From Paracoccaceae bacterium (GTDB lineage Bacteria > Pseudomonadota > Alphaproteobacteria > Rhodobacterales > Rhodobacteraceae), in contig JAMWZC010000002.1 in NCBI GenBank assembly GCA_024304985.1, positions 310,001 through 374,000 of the forward strand: a DNA stretch of 64,000 nt, in the 5' to 3' direction. Of the stretch, positions 22,017-30,885 are shown piece after piece. A program made the position numbers and the translations under genes. Every line of letters starts with the position of its first letter. Positions within the stretch are counted from its first letter, which is position 1. The notes beneath the pieces are model-generated. The model saw only the letters and a list, made by a program, of their open reading frames with translations, was not told the origin of the DNA and searched no databases.

Positions 22017-22846
22017 CCGCCCTTGTCAGACCTGTGGCCGCCCTTGGGGCCACCGAATTCCGTATCGCCCTCCGCAACCGCTGGGTCACGATCACCGTGG
22101 CGATGATGGCGCTGTTCGCGCTGGTTCTGTCAGCGGCAGGCAGCGCACCCACCGGCGATGTGGGAGTAGACGCATTGTCCGTGACGGTCGCCAGCCTGAC
22201 CTCACTGGGAGTCTATCTGGTGCCGCTCATGGCGCTCTTGATGTCCTTTGACGCCGTTGCAGGCGAAATGGAGCGTGGCACGCTGTCGTTGACCCTGACC
22301 TATCCGGTGTCGCGCGGGGCTATCCTGCTGGGCAAATTCGCGGCCCATCTGGCGGTGCTGGCCATCGCCGTGGGCGCGGGCTATGGGCTGGCGGCGGTGG
22401 CCGCACTGGTCGCCGACCCCGAGGCCGTGGAAGGTCTTCCTGCGCTCTGGCGGCTGTTCTGGTCCTCGGTGCTGCTGGGGGCGGTGTTCCTGTGCATTGG
22501 ATATGCCCTGTCGGCCATGGCGCGCCGGCCCGGTGCCGCGGCGGGTCTGGCCATCGGAGTCTGGCTGGCTGTCGTTGTCCTTTACGATCTCGGCCTTCTG
22601 GCGGCGGTCGTGGCCGATGGGGGCGGGGTCTTCACCACGCGTGCCCTGCCGTGGCTTCTTCTTGCCAATCCAGCCGATGCCTTCCGCCTGTTCAACCTGG
22701 CCGCCTCCGAGGCAACCGCGGCAGCCTCGGGACTTGGCGGCGCGGCGCAGACGATCCCCGCCTATCACGCTCTGATTTCGGTTCTGCTCTGGCCCGTCGT
22801 GGCCTTTGCGCTGGCCGTCGCCGCGTTGCGGAGGGTGACGCCATGA
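22013..22846 (+). CDS. nosY: NosY, ABC permease of the NosDFY complex
   Basis: 277-residue ABC-2-type membrane protein with about six transmembrane segments (for example 29-45, 62-82, 109-132, 144-166, 177-200 and one near the C-terminus). The 'SFDAVAGEMERGTLSLTLTYPVSR' region is the coupling-helix motif common in NosY. It partners NosF and NosD. Start and stop both overlap neighbours (ATGA). Confidence 0.94.
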   Translation: MTALVRPVAALGATEFRIALRNRWVTITVAMMALFALVLSAAGSAPTGDVGVDALSVTVASLTSLGVYLVPLMALLMSFDAVAGEMERGTLSLTLTYPVSRGAILLGKFAAHLAVLAIAVGAGYGLAAVAALVADPEAVEGLPALWRLFWSSVLLGAVFLCIGYALSAMARRPGAAAGLAIGVWLAVVVLYDLGLLAAVVADGGGVFTTRALPWLLLANPADAFRLFNLAASEATAAASGLGGAAQTIPAYHALISVLLWPVVAFALAVAALRRVTP

Positions 22847-23415
22847 AACCGTTGCTGATCCTGCTGGCCACCCTGTCGCTTGCCGCCTGCAAGGAGGAGG
22901 CCGCAACCCCGCCGCCTCCAGTGGCCCTGACGGCGCAGGCGGTCGGACATTACTGCCAGATGGACCTGCTGGAACATCCCGGCCCCAAGGCACAGGTGCA
23001 TCTGGACGGATTGCCAGATCCCCTGTTTTTCAGTCAGGTCCGCGATGCCATCGCCTATCAGCGCATGCCTGAACAAAGCCATGCCATCAGGGCGATCTAT
23101 GTGAATGACATGGCTGTCGCCTCCAGTTGGGAGCAACCGGGTCCCGATAACTGGATCGACGCGAGCACCGCGTATTTCGTGATCGGATCGGACGCGACCG
23201 GCGGCATGGACGCGCCGGAACTGGTGCCGTTTCTGTCGCGCCGCAACGCCGAGGCTTTTGCCGCCCTGCGGGGTGGCCATGTGGTCACCCTGGCCGAGGT
23301 GCGGGATGCGGATGTGCTGTCGGCCGTGCCCATCGCAGACGGGACCGACGACCACACAGACGAAGACGACTTCACCGCGCGTCTTGAACGCCTGAGCCGC
23401 GAAAGGCAGAACTGA
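22843..23415 (+). CDS. nosL: NosL, copper chaperone lipoprotein
   Basis: 190-residue lipoprotein; the lipobox 'LAAC' gives a lipidated Cys16. NosL delivers Cu(I) to apo-NosZ on the periplasmic side. The copper-binding motif region 'HYCQMDLLEHPGPKAQV' is present, with the C-x-M pair expected in the family. The acidic tail ('TDDHTDEDD') is a local feature of unknown use. The start at 22843 overlaps the nosY stop. Confidence 0.95.
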   Translation: MKPLLILLATLSLAACKEEAATPPPPVALTAQAVGHYCQMDLLEHPGPKAQVHLDGLPDPLFFSQVRDAIAYQRMPEQSHAIRAIYVNDMAVASSWEQPGPDNWIDASTAYFVIGSDATGGMDAPELVPFLSRRNAEAFAALRGGHVVTLAEVRDADVLSAVPIADGTDDHTDEDDFTARLERLSRERQN

Positions 23416-23416
23416 C

Positions 23417-24334
23417 ATGACCCTGACACGCCGCCGTTTCCTCGTGATTTCCGCCGCCAGTCTTGCCATGGCCGGCAGCGGCCAGGCCGCTTCCTTGTAC
23501 CGTTGGAAGGGCAGCGCACTGGGCGCGCGCGCGACGATCACGCTGACTCACCCCGAGGCAGCGCGCATCACCGCCGCCGCGCGGGCCGAGATCGACCGCC
23601 TGGAGGATGTGTTCAGCCTCTATCGCAGCCAATCTTCCCTCAGTCGCCTGAACGCGGCGGGATATCTGAATGCGCCACCCTTCGAGCTTCTCGAATGTCT
23701 GTCGCTGGCCGGTGCCCTGCATCACGCGACAGATGGTTTCTTCGATCCGACAGTACAGCCGCTTTGGTCACTCTATGCCCGTTCGCATGCGGCAGGGCGC
23801 GCGCCCGATGTTTCCGCCATCGCTATGGCACATGCGCGCTGCGGGTGGGATCGTGTGGCAATTGAGACGGGCTCCATCAGGTTGCGACCTGGAATGGCCT
23901 TGACGCTGAACGGGATTGCGCAAGGATATATCGCCGATCGCGTCACCGCCTTGCTTGAGGCGGAAGGCCTGACGGACATTCTGATCGATACAGGCGAATT
24001 GCGTGCACTGGGCGGTCATCCGCACGGTGGCGCATGGCCGGTGACACTTGATCTGCCGGCGAAACCTCTTGTCGGTCTGCGTGACCGCGCGTTGGCCTCA
24101 TCCGCGCCTTTGGGAACGACATTCGATGCCGAGGGCAAAGTCGGTCATATTCTGGATCCCCGGACGGGACGCCCCGCGGCGCCTGTCTGGCAATTGGTCA
24201 GCGTCAGCGCCGACAGCGCGGCCATGGCCGATGCGCTCAGCACGGCGATGTGCCTGATGTCACGCGACCGGATTCACGAAACACTGAAACGGCTGCCCGG
24301 GGCCAAGCTGATGCACCTTGCCGCACGCACATGA
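23417..24334 (+). CDS. nosX: NosX, ApbE-type FMN transferase for NosR
   Basis: 305-residue periplasmic FAD:protein FMN transferase that attaches FMN covalently to a NosR threonine. A twin-arginine-like signal 'TRRRFLVISAASLAMA' opens the protein. ApbE features include 'DTGELRALG', 'LNGIAQGYIADRV' and 'GHILDPRTGRP'. The start lies 1 nt after nosL. This is the last gene of the nos operon; the next gene is convergent, 40 bp away. Confidence 0.94.
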   Translation: MTLTRRRFLVISAASLAMAGSGQAASLYRWKGSALGARATITLTHPEAARITAAARAEIDRLEDVFSLYRSQSSLSRLNAAGYLNAPPFELLECLSLAGALHHATDGFFDPTVQPLWSLYARSHAAGRAPDVSAIAMAHARCGWDRVAIETGSIRLRPGMALTLNGIAQGYIADRVTALLEAEGLTDILIDTGELRALGGHPHGGAWPVTLDLPAKPLVGLRDRALASSAPLGTTFDAEGKVGHILDPRTGRPAAPVWQLVSVSADSAAMADALSTAMCLMSRDRIHETLKRLPGAKLMHLAART

Positions 24335-24374
24335 TTCACTGCGGATTGCGGGTCATGTTGGGATGACCAAACAA

Positions 24375-25388
24375 TCACCCATGCGCCATTGGGATGACAA
24401 GTTCCTCGATCAGCGCCATGATATCCCCGAAGTATCCTTCGCTGCGGGCTGGTCGTGACGGATCGGATGTCAGCGCCAACGACAGCGACAGGTCTGGCAC
24501 GATGCAGATCACCTGCCCACCATAGCCGCGGGCCAAGGCATAGTCGCGTCCTGAGGCGCGACCCAGAAACCACCCATAGCCATAGGCCAGCCCCGAGAAC
24601 GGCGAGCTTGTCCGCGGTTCCAGCGAGGCGGTGACCCAGTCGCGGCTCAGGATCTGGTCCCCGTCCCAAACGCCGCCCGCAAGATACAACTCACCAAACC
24701 GCACCATGGCCGACAGGGTCAATGCCATCTCGTTCCCACCCAGATACCGCCCCTGCGGATCACGGGTCCATGCCGGAATTTCTATTCCCAGCGGATTGCC
24801 AAGGCGGGTGCGCGCCAGATCCAGCAGACTTTCCCCGGCGACATCGGACAACACCGCCCCCAGAACATGGAAACTGCCGGTCGAGTAAAGCATCCGGGCA
24901 CCCGGCTCAGCCACAAAGGGCCGCGACAACGCGTCGGCCACCCAATCCCGACTGCCGATCCATGCGCCGTAGTTGCCGCCCGATGTCCGCTCCAGCCCTG
25001 CCTGCATGGTCACAAGGTTTTCGATGGTCAGAAGGCCGACACGCGGGTCCGCGCCTGCGGGAACAAGGCGCGGCGCAACATCGGCCAGTGTTGCTGTGAT
25101 CGACGGAATCTCGCCCCGATCAAGTGCCGCACCGGTCAGGGCGGCGACGATTGTCTTGGACACGGATTTGACAGGAACGGCACGGTCAAGACCTGGCCCC
25201 CGGAACACCTCGGTCAGAACATCGGTTCCCCCCATGCGGATCATCAGCGCGTGGCATTGGTCCAACCCTCGCGCCCGGTCTGCCACGGCTTTCCACGGAT
25301 CTGCCTGCGCCAAGGCGGGGGTTGCCAAAAGGGCCGCGCCACTGGCGATCATCCGGCGGCGTGTCAGGCGATATGTGTCTCTCTGCAT
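24375..25388 (-). CDS. Beta-lactamase-family serine hydrolase, exported
   Basis: 337 residues with a twin-arginine-like signal ('TRRRMIASGAALLATPALA'). The penicillin-binding/class C fold motifs are S75-V-S-K78 (SxxK), 'LYSTGSFH' in the place of YxN, and 'YGGQ' in the place of the third motif. These variants are typical of the broad serine hydrolase/esterase group rather than true antibiotic resistance enzymes. The start at 25388 is chosen because the signal peptide begins there. It is convergent with nosX. The substrate is unknown. Confidence 0.82.
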   Translation of the reverse strand: MQRDTYRLTRRRMIASGAALLATPALAQADPWKAVADRARGLDQCHALMIRMGGTDVLTEVFRGPGLDRAVPVKSVSKTIVAALTGAALDRGEIPSITATLADVAPRLVPAGADPRVGLLTIENLVTMQAGLERTSGGNYGAWIGSRDWVADALSRPFVAEPGARMLYSTGSFHVLGAVLSDVAGESLLDLARTRLGNPLGIEIPAWTRDPQGRYLGGNEMALTLSAMVRFGELYLAGGVWDGDQILSRDWVTASLEPRTSSPFSGLAYGYGWFLGRASGRDYALARGYGGQVICIVPDLSLSLALTSDPSRPARSEGYFGDIMALIEELVIPMAHG

Positions 25389-25505
25389 GGTCTCAAATCT
25401 AGTGCATTGAACGACAGTTGCCATTCAGAAAAGCGTGAGCCGTGTCGGCTTGCATCCCCGGCCGTTTAGGTGTCCCCTGAGACCTCAGGTGCGGCGGAGA
25501 AACAG

Positions 25506-26699
25506 ATGTCACCCCATTTTGCGCAACGGATGGAAAAGGTCGAACCTTCCGCCATCAAGGAACTTCTGGCGCTGGGGGCGGATCCCTCGATCATTTCATT
25601 CGGCGGCGGCTATCCCGATGCCAGCCTGTTTCCCGCGGCGCAGCTTGAACAGGTGTTCCGCGATGTGATCCGCGCGCAGGGCGGTGCGGCGATGCAATAC
25701 GCCCCCTCGGACGGGCTGCCGCGCCTGCGTGAGCAGATCGCGCAGTTGATGGTGGCCGATGGCACCGCCTGCCGTCCCGAGGATGTGCTGATCCTGCAAG
25801 GTTCGCAGCAAGGTCTTGATTTTGCAGCAAAGATGCTGGTCGATCCGGACGATGTCATCATCACCGAGGATCCCACCTTTCTGGGCGCGCTGATCGCCTT
25901 CAACCCCAGCCAACCCCGCTATGCGGCCGTCCCTATGGACAGCGACGGGATGCGGATGGACGCGCTGGAGGAGGCGCTGCGCGGCAATCCCCGCGCGCGC
26001 ATGATCTATACGGTGCCGGACTTTCAGAACCCCACCGGTGTTACGCTATCGCTGGACCGCCGCCACCGTCTGGTTGAACTGGCCAACGCGCATGATGTGA
26101 TCGTTCTGGAAGACACGCCCTATCGCCACATACGTTTCGCGGGCGAAACCCTACCCACGCTCAAATCGCTTGATACGCAGGGTCGTGTGATCCATCTGGG
26201 CAGCTTTTCAAAGGTCCTGGTGCCGGGTCTGAGGATCGGCTGGGCAGTTGCGTCACCCCTCTTGCTTGAGAAGATGGCCCTGCTGAAGGTCGCTGCGGAT
26301 ACACAGACGTCGACGCTGAATATGGCCGCCGCCAGCCTCTTCCTCGATCGCTTCGATCTGACGGCCCATATCGCGATGTTGCAAAAGGCATATCGCCACA
26401 AAAAAGAGGTGATGCTGGACGCCATCCGCCAGCACTTCCCGCAGGATGTGACCATGACAGATCCTGAGGGCGGTCTGTTTACCTGGGCGACATTTCCCGA
26501 TGGTTTCGACGCGACAGCCTTCATGAAAGACGTGGCACTGCCGCAGGCGCGGGTCGCCTATGTGCCGGGGGCGACCTTCTTTCCTGTGACGGAACAGGCC
26601 AATCATGCGCGGATCAACTACTCCGCCCAATCGGAAGATCGCATCCGCGAGGGGATCGCCGCTCTTGGCAAGGTCCTGCGTCAGTCACGCCGGTCTTGA
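25506..26699 (+). CDS. PLP-dependent aminotransferase, class I/II fold
   Basis: 397-residue cytoplasmic aminotransferase of the 2-aminoadipate/MocR-like type without a DNA-binding domain. The PLP lysine is in 'LGSFSKVLVPGLRIGW'; 'PDFQNPTGV' and 'INYSAQSEDRI' contain the conserved Asn and Arg. The start ATG at 25506 has a well-placed 'GGAGAAACAG' ribosome site, better than GTG 25470. It may act on branched-chain, aromatic or aminoadipate substrates; specificity is not readable. An intrinsic terminator follows. Confidence 0.87.
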   Translation: MSPHFAQRMEKVEPSAIKELLALGADPSIISFGGGYPDASLFPAAQLEQVFRDVIRAQGGAAMQYAPSDGLPRLREQIAQLMVADGTACRPEDVLILQGSQQGLDFAAKMLVDPDDVIITEDPTFLGALIAFNPSQPRYAAVPMDSDGMRMDALEEALRGNPRARMIYTVPDFQNPTGVTLSLDRRHRLVELANAHDVIVLEDTPYRHIRFAGETLPTLKSLDTQGRVIHLGSFSKVLVPGLRIGWAVASPLLLEKMALLKVAADTQTSTLNMAAASLFLDRFDLTAHIAMLQKAYRHKKEVMLDAIRQHFPQDVTMTDPEGGLFTWATFPDGFDATAFMKDVALPQARVAYVPGATFFPVTEQANHARINYSAQSEDRIREGIAALGKVLRQSRRS

Positions 26700-26708
26700 T
26701 GGCGTGCT

Positions 26709-26753
26709 GCCCTTGAAAGCCGATTGAGACGCTCTAATTGAAGGGGCTTTTTT
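26709..26753 (+). terminator. Intrinsic terminator after the aminotransferase gene
   Basis: GCCCTT (26709-26714) pairs with AAGGGGC (26741-26747) with one bulged G, closing a long loop, followed by TTTTTT. It separates the aminotransferase from the B12 riboswitch operon. Confidence 0.55.
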
Positions 26754-26799
26754 CGGCAGAGAATTCTGTTGCGACTCCCGGCTTTTCTGTTTACCCAAA

Positions 26800-26990
26800 T
26801 CCTTGTTCTGGTCCGGGCGGGTAACCGTTCGGTTAAAATGGGAATCCGGTGCGCGACCGCAAGGCCGCAAATCCGGGACTGCCCCCGCAACTGTGAGCGG
26901 CGAGCGAAGCTGAACCATGTCACTGGGGAAGATAACCCTGGGAAGACTCAGCCAAGCTGTGACCCGCAAGTCAGGAGACCTGCCAGAGTG
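26800..26990 (+). ncRNA. Cobalamin riboswitch
   Basis: The leader of the B12 uptake operon carries the conserved AdoCbl-riboswitch elements in order: 'AATGGGAATCCGGTG', 'ACTGCCCCCGCAACTGT', the B12 box 'GTCACTGGGGAAGA', then 'CAAGTCAGGAGACCTGCCA', the conserved 3' closing element. Binding of adenosylcobalamin should lower expression of the downstream receptor, importer and salvage genes. About 145 nt separate its end from the first start codon (27135). An open frame crossing it (26769-27026) is not a gene. Confidence 0.93.
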
Positions 26991-27062
26991 ATCACCCTAT
27001 CCGGACGCGGGGCGCGTCGTGGATAACGGTTTTTCCGTAGTGGTGGCATTTGCACCGTCTGC

Positions 27063-27128
27063 GGAGGAGTCTCTCCTTCCAACGACACATTCTGGACTTG
27101 GACACGCCCGACCCGGGCGTTCTTGGAG
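27063..27128 (+). promoter_or_regulatory. Possible expression platform of the cobalamin riboswitch
   Basis: Between the aptamer and the btuB-like start are two hairpins: GGAGGAG-TCT-CTCCTTC (27063-27079) and CGCCCG-ACC-CGGGCG (27105-27119), the second followed by TTCTT and then the GGAG ribosome site (27125-27128). The CTCC in the first hairpin is complementary to that site. This suggests switching by masking the ribosome site or by a weak terminator; which one is not decided by the sequence. Confidence 0.4.
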
Positions 27129-27134
27129 ACAAAT

Positions 27135-29054
27135 ATGAGATACCCCCTTTCCCTGATGGCAATCCTGCTGGCAGGCACCGCCCCCGTCCACGCGCAAGAG
27201 AGCGGCGTTTTCGATCTGGATGAGATCGTCGTTTCAGGTGGCCTGACGCCTTTTGCCAGCAATGCCTATGGCCGGTCGGTCAGCGTGCTGACGTCGGATG
27301 ATATCGAAGATCGTGGCCTGCGGACCATTCAGGATGCACTTCGCGCGCTGCCCGGCGTCTCGGTCGCCAGTGTCGGTGCGAATTACACGCAGGTCCGCCT
27401 TCGCGGCAGTGAAAGCAACAACGTTCTGATCCTGCTGGATGGAGTCGAACTTGGCGGCGGCGGCGAAGAATACATCATTTCCGGTCTCGAGACGGCGAAT
27501 GTTGAACGGATTGAGGTGCTCCGAGGTCCGCAGTCGGTGTTCTATGGGTCAAACGCCTCAAGCGGCGTGATCAATATCATTACGCGAACCGGCTCTGTTG
27601 GAACGCAGTACGGCGGCTCGGTCGAAGTCGGCAACGGATACGCGCTGTCGGGCAATGTCTCGACACGGACCGATCGTGGCGGGCTTGCATTCTCTTTCAG
27701 TGATCGCGACGACGCAGGTTTTGACGCATCAGGTGACGGTGGCGAAAAGGACGGCACCCGTCGCAGGACTTTGGGGCTGTCCGCTGATTGGAAGGCAACG
27801 GATGATCTGACACTGGGTTTCACGATCCGTCGCTCTGATGAAGATTACGACTATGACGTCAATAGTTTCAGCGCCTCGACCCCCGATGAATATGTGGTGG
27901 ATGAGCCAAATGCGCTGAGTGAGCGCGAAGAGACTACGGCGCAGGTCTATGCTGACTACCAGATGCTGGATGGTCGTCTGACGCACCGTTTATCCTACAG
28001 TCTCAGCCGTTTCGATCAGTTCAGCGAGGACCCGATCCAGGGAGCCTATGCGCTGGACGGTGAAACGCGCAGCCTGAAGTATCGGGGCAGCTTCGCGCTT
28101 GATGGCGGTACCGTCGCAGACGCACGTCAATTGCTGAGTGTCCTGCTGGAAGATGTTCAAGAAAAGACTTCGACGACATTTGTTCCGGAATTCGACCGGG
28201 GCAGCCAGTCCGTTGCCTTGGAATATCGTGGATTTTTCGAGGGCGGCATCGATATTCAGGCCGGCCTGCGCCACGATATGAACGACACTTTCGATGATTT
28301 CACCACGTGGAACCTTGGACTGTCGTGGCGTATTCCTGACACGGGCCTGCGGCTTCATGCGTCGGCTGGGACCGGTGTCGTCAACCCGAACTTCTTCGAG
28401 AATTTTGGCGGATCTTTCGGCTATATCAGTAACACGACCCTGACACCGGAAGAAAACCGTGGCTATGATATCGGCATTGAAGCCGAGGTTCTGGGCGGAC
28501 GCGGCATCATCGACGTGACCTATTTCAACGAGGAACTGACAAACGCGATCACGGTTGTTTCGGGCGATGCCGGTGCGAATGGAAGTTGCATCCCGTCCGC
28601 GAGCGGCGCGAGCTCCTGCTATGTGAACCTTTCCGGCAAAAGCCCGCGTGAAGGTGTCGAGGTCAGTGGCGTGCTGCAAGCAACCGAGGACCTGAGCCTT
28701 CGTCTTGCCTATACCTATCTGGATGCAAAAACTCCGACGGGAACACCCGCCACCCGCCGCCCTGAACACGAACTGGGCTTGGGTGCCACGTTGCGGACAT
28801 TTGGCGGTAAAGGCAGCATCACAGCGGATCTGCGTCATGTGGCAGGGAGCTTTGATACGCAATTTTTCGGTTCGTTTTCGAACGAGAAGCTTCCCGATTT
28901 CACGACGGTCAACCTGTCTGCCACTTATGATCTGACCGACAATCTGGCTTTGACAGGGCGTGTCGTGAACCTGTTCGACGAGGAGTATTCCGAAAGCTGG
29001 GGCTATGCCTCGCAGGGCCGCACGCTCTATGTCGGCATTCAGGGCCAGTGGTAG
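27135..29054 (+). CDS. btuB: TonB-dependent outer-membrane corrinoid receptor (BtuB-like)
   Basis: 639-residue outer-membrane barrel with signal peptide (residues 1-21, ending AHA-type 'VHA') and TonB box 'DEIVVSG' just after it. The plug has 'RLRGSESNNVLILLDGVEL' and 'RIEVLRGPQSVFYGSNA'; the C-terminus ends with the BAM signal 'LYVGIQGQW'. Substrate assignment to cobalamin/cobinamide comes from the upstream cobalamin riboswitch and the downstream cbiZ. The start ATG 27135 has GGAG upstream; TTG 27123 is less likely. It is the first gene of a ten-gene operon. Confidence 0.9.
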   Translation: MRYPLSLMAILLAGTAPVHAQESGVFDLDEIVVSGGLTPFASNAYGRSVSVLTSDDIEDRGLRTIQDALRALPGVSVASVGANYTQVRLRGSESNNVLILLDGVELGGGGEEYIISGLETANVERIEVLRGPQSVFYGSNASSGVINIITRTGSVGTQYGGSVEVGNGYALSGNVSTRTDRGGLAFSFSDRDDAGFDASGDGGEKDGTRRRTLGLSADWKATDDLTLGFTIRRSDEDYDYDVNSFSASTPDEYVVDEPNALSEREETTAQVYADYQMLDGRLTHRLSYSLSRFDQFSEDPIQGAYALDGETRSLKYRGSFALDGGTVADARQLLSVLLEDVQEKTSTTFVPEFDRGSQSVALEYRGFFEGGIDIQAGLRHDMNDTFDDFTTWNLGLSWRIPDTGLRLHASAGTGVVNPNFFENFGGSFGYISNTTLTPEENRGYDIGIEAEVLGGRGIIDVTYFNEELTNAITVVSGDAGANGSCIPSASGASSCYVNLSGKSPREGVEVSGVLQATEDLSLRLAYTYLDAKTPTGTPATRRPEHELGLGATLRTFGGKGSITADLRHVAGSFDTQFFGSFSNEKLPDFTTVNLSATYDLTDNLALTGRVVNLFDEEYSESWGYASQGRTLYVGIQGQW

Positions 29055-29905
29055 TCCGGGGTAACCTTTCACGCAATTTGCGCCGCCATCTGATGGCGGC
29101 GCTCGCCTCTGCTGCGGCGCTGCTTGTTGCTGGTTCGGCAGATGCCGAAGCGCCGACCCGTGTCGTGTCGATGAACCTGTGCACCGATCAACTGGCGATG
29201 TTGCTGGCTGACGAGGGGCAACTTCTCTCGGTGTCGCATATCGCCTTTGACCCGCTGGCCTCGCCAATGGTCGAGGAGGCCGCGGGCTATGAAAAGAACC
29301 ACGGGCAGGCGGAAGAGATCTTTGCGATGCGGCCGGATCTGGTTCTGGCAGGGGTTTACAGTGATCCCTACACGGTCGGATTGCTGCGGCGGTTGGGGGT
29401 CGACGTGGTGCAATTTCCGCTTGAGACCGACTTTGACGGAATTCGCGCCAATATGCTGAAGATGGGCGAAGTTTTGGGGCAAGTCGATGCCGCGCAGCGC
29501 CTCGTTGCGCAGTTCGACGCTGATCTTGCGGCGCTGGGACCAAACGGCGAGGAACGCCCTTCAGCCTTGCTGCATTATGCGAACAACTACACATCGGGTG
29601 ACAAGTCACTGGCGCATCAGATCCTACTTGCGGCGGGCTTCGCCAATGCGACGACCGAGGCTGGGATCACGGTTGCGGGGTCTGTCCCGCTGGAGCGGTT
29701 GGTGCTGCTGATGCCCGACTTGGTGATTTCTGGGCAGCCGTATCCCGGTGCGTCGCGGGCCGAAGAAGTCTTGGATCATCCTGCCCTGCGTGTGTTGCAG
29801 CAGAAACAATCCGGTGCGACGTTGACCGATGCGGAATGGGTTTGTGGCACGCCATTCGTGCTGCGGGCTGTAGCGCGACTCGTTGACATACGGGAGCGTA
29901 TGTAA
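29048..29905 (+). CDS. btuF: Periplasmic corrinoid-binding protein of the ABC importer (BtuF-like)
   Basis: 285 residues with a basic N-terminus and a hydrophobic signal ending 'AGSADAEA'. The TroA-fold binding protein has 'RVVSMNLCTDQLAMLLADEG' and 'IFAMRPDLVLAGVY', typical of the FecB/BtuF family. It should hand corrinoid from the periplasm to the FecCD-type permease next door. The start is GTG at 29048, overlapping the receptor stop; ATG 29093 would also leave a signal peptide. The symbol is inferred from context, not from measured specificity. Confidence 0.8.
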   Translation: MVVRGNLSRNLRRHLMAALASAAALLVAGSADAEAPTRVVSMNLCTDQLAMLLADEGQLLSVSHIAFDPLASPMVEEAAGYEKNHGQAEEIFAMRPDLVLAGVYSDPYTVGLLRRLGVDVVQFPLETDFDGIRANMLKMGEVLGQVDAAQRLVAQFDADLAALGPNGEERPSALLHYANNYTSGDKSLAHQILLAAGFANATTEAGITVAGSVPLERLVLLMPDLVISGQPYPGASRAEEVLDHPALRVLQQKQSGATLTDAEWVCGTPFVLRAVARLVDIRERM

Positions 29906-30885
29906 TGCTGCTCCGCATCTGGCTCTTGACCACTTTGGTTATCCTGTTCGCCCTGTCGGTTCTGACCGGGCCTGCCGGGTTGACGCTGGTCGACACGGTG
30001 AGAGCCTTGTTTCTGGGACAGGGCGAGGCGGCGACACTGGTGATGCGTGAGATCCGTCTGCCGCGCGCCATTCTGGGTGTCATGGTCGGTGCCTCGCTGG
30101 GCTTGTCCGGCGCGGCGATGCAGGGGTATCTGCGCAATCCATTGGCCGAACCCGGTTTGATCGGGGTGTCGGGTTCTGCGGCACTGGGTGCTGTGATCGT
30201 GTTGCAGACCGGTCTGGCGGCGGCCTGGTGGCTGGCTTTGCCCATGGCGGCGCTGGGTGGGGCCTTGGCGGCCGTGATGCTGATCCTGCTGTTGGCTGGT
30301 CCACGGGGGTCTTCGCTGACGCTGATCCTTGCGGGGATCGCCATTTCCGCGCTGGCCGGTGCCATGACCACGCTGGTGCTGAACCTGTCACCCAATCCCT
30401 TTGCGGCAAGCGAGGTGGTCTTCTGGATGATGGGTTCTCTGTCCGACAGATCCTTTGATCATGTCTGGATCGCCCTGCCTTTCATGATCATTGGCTGGGT
30501 TCTGCTCTTGTCACTGGGGCGACCTCTGGATGTGCTGACACTGGGCGAGGATGCCGCCGCCACGATGGGTGTGGAAACAAGACGTGTCCGTATGGTTATG
30601 GTGCTTGGCATCGCTGCCTGCGTCGGGGCGGCGACGGCTGTGGCAGGGGCCATCGGATTTGTTGGGCTTGTGGTTCCGCATGTCCTGCGTCCTTTCGTCG
30701 GGGCTCGGCCGTCCGCGCTGCTCTGGGCCTCGGCCCTGGGCGGGGCGGCGATGGTGTTGGCGGCTGATCTGGCGGTGCGACTGATCCTGCCGGATCGGGA
30801 TCTGAAGCTGGGTGTTCTGATGGCGATCATCGGCGCGCCGTTTTTTCTGCACCTGATCTACAAGACACGGGGAGAGTTGCGATGA
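29905..30885 (+). CDS. btuC: FecCD-family ABC permease (BtuC-like)
   Basis: 326-residue polytopic permease with about nine or ten helices. Family markers are 'RLPRAILGVMVGASLGLSGAAMQGYLRNPLAEPGLIGVSGSAALGA' (split here over about residues 51-96) and 'GAIGFVGLVVPHVLRPFVG'. It forms the transmembrane channel for corrinoid import. Its ATG overlaps the upstream stop (TAATG), and its stop overlaps the ATPase gene (ATGA). Confidence 0.88.
   Translation: MLLRIWLLTTLVILFALSVLTGPAGLTLVDTVRALFLGQGEAATLVMREIRLPRAILGVMVGASLGLSGAAMQGYLRNPLAEPGLIGVSGSAALGAVIVLQTGLAAAWWLALPMAALGGALAAVMLILLLAGPRGSSLTLILAGIAISALAGAMTTLVLNLSPNPFAASEVVFWMMGSLSDRSFDHVWIALPFMIIGWVLLLSLGRPLDVLTLGEDAAATMGVETRRVRMVMVLGIAACVGAATAVAGAIGFVGLVVPHVLRPFVGARPSALLWASALGGAAMVLAADLAVRLILPDRDLKLGVLMAIIGAPFFLHLIYKTRGELR

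Noticed and set aside
24375-25388. Antibiotic-resistance beta-lactamase
   Set aside because: The second and third active-site motifs (YST, YGG) fit general serine hydrolases, and no resistance context is present.
26769-27026. 85-codon open frame across the B12 leader
   Set aside because: It lies wholly over the riboswitch elements; the RNA motifs explain the conservation and the frame has no protein features.
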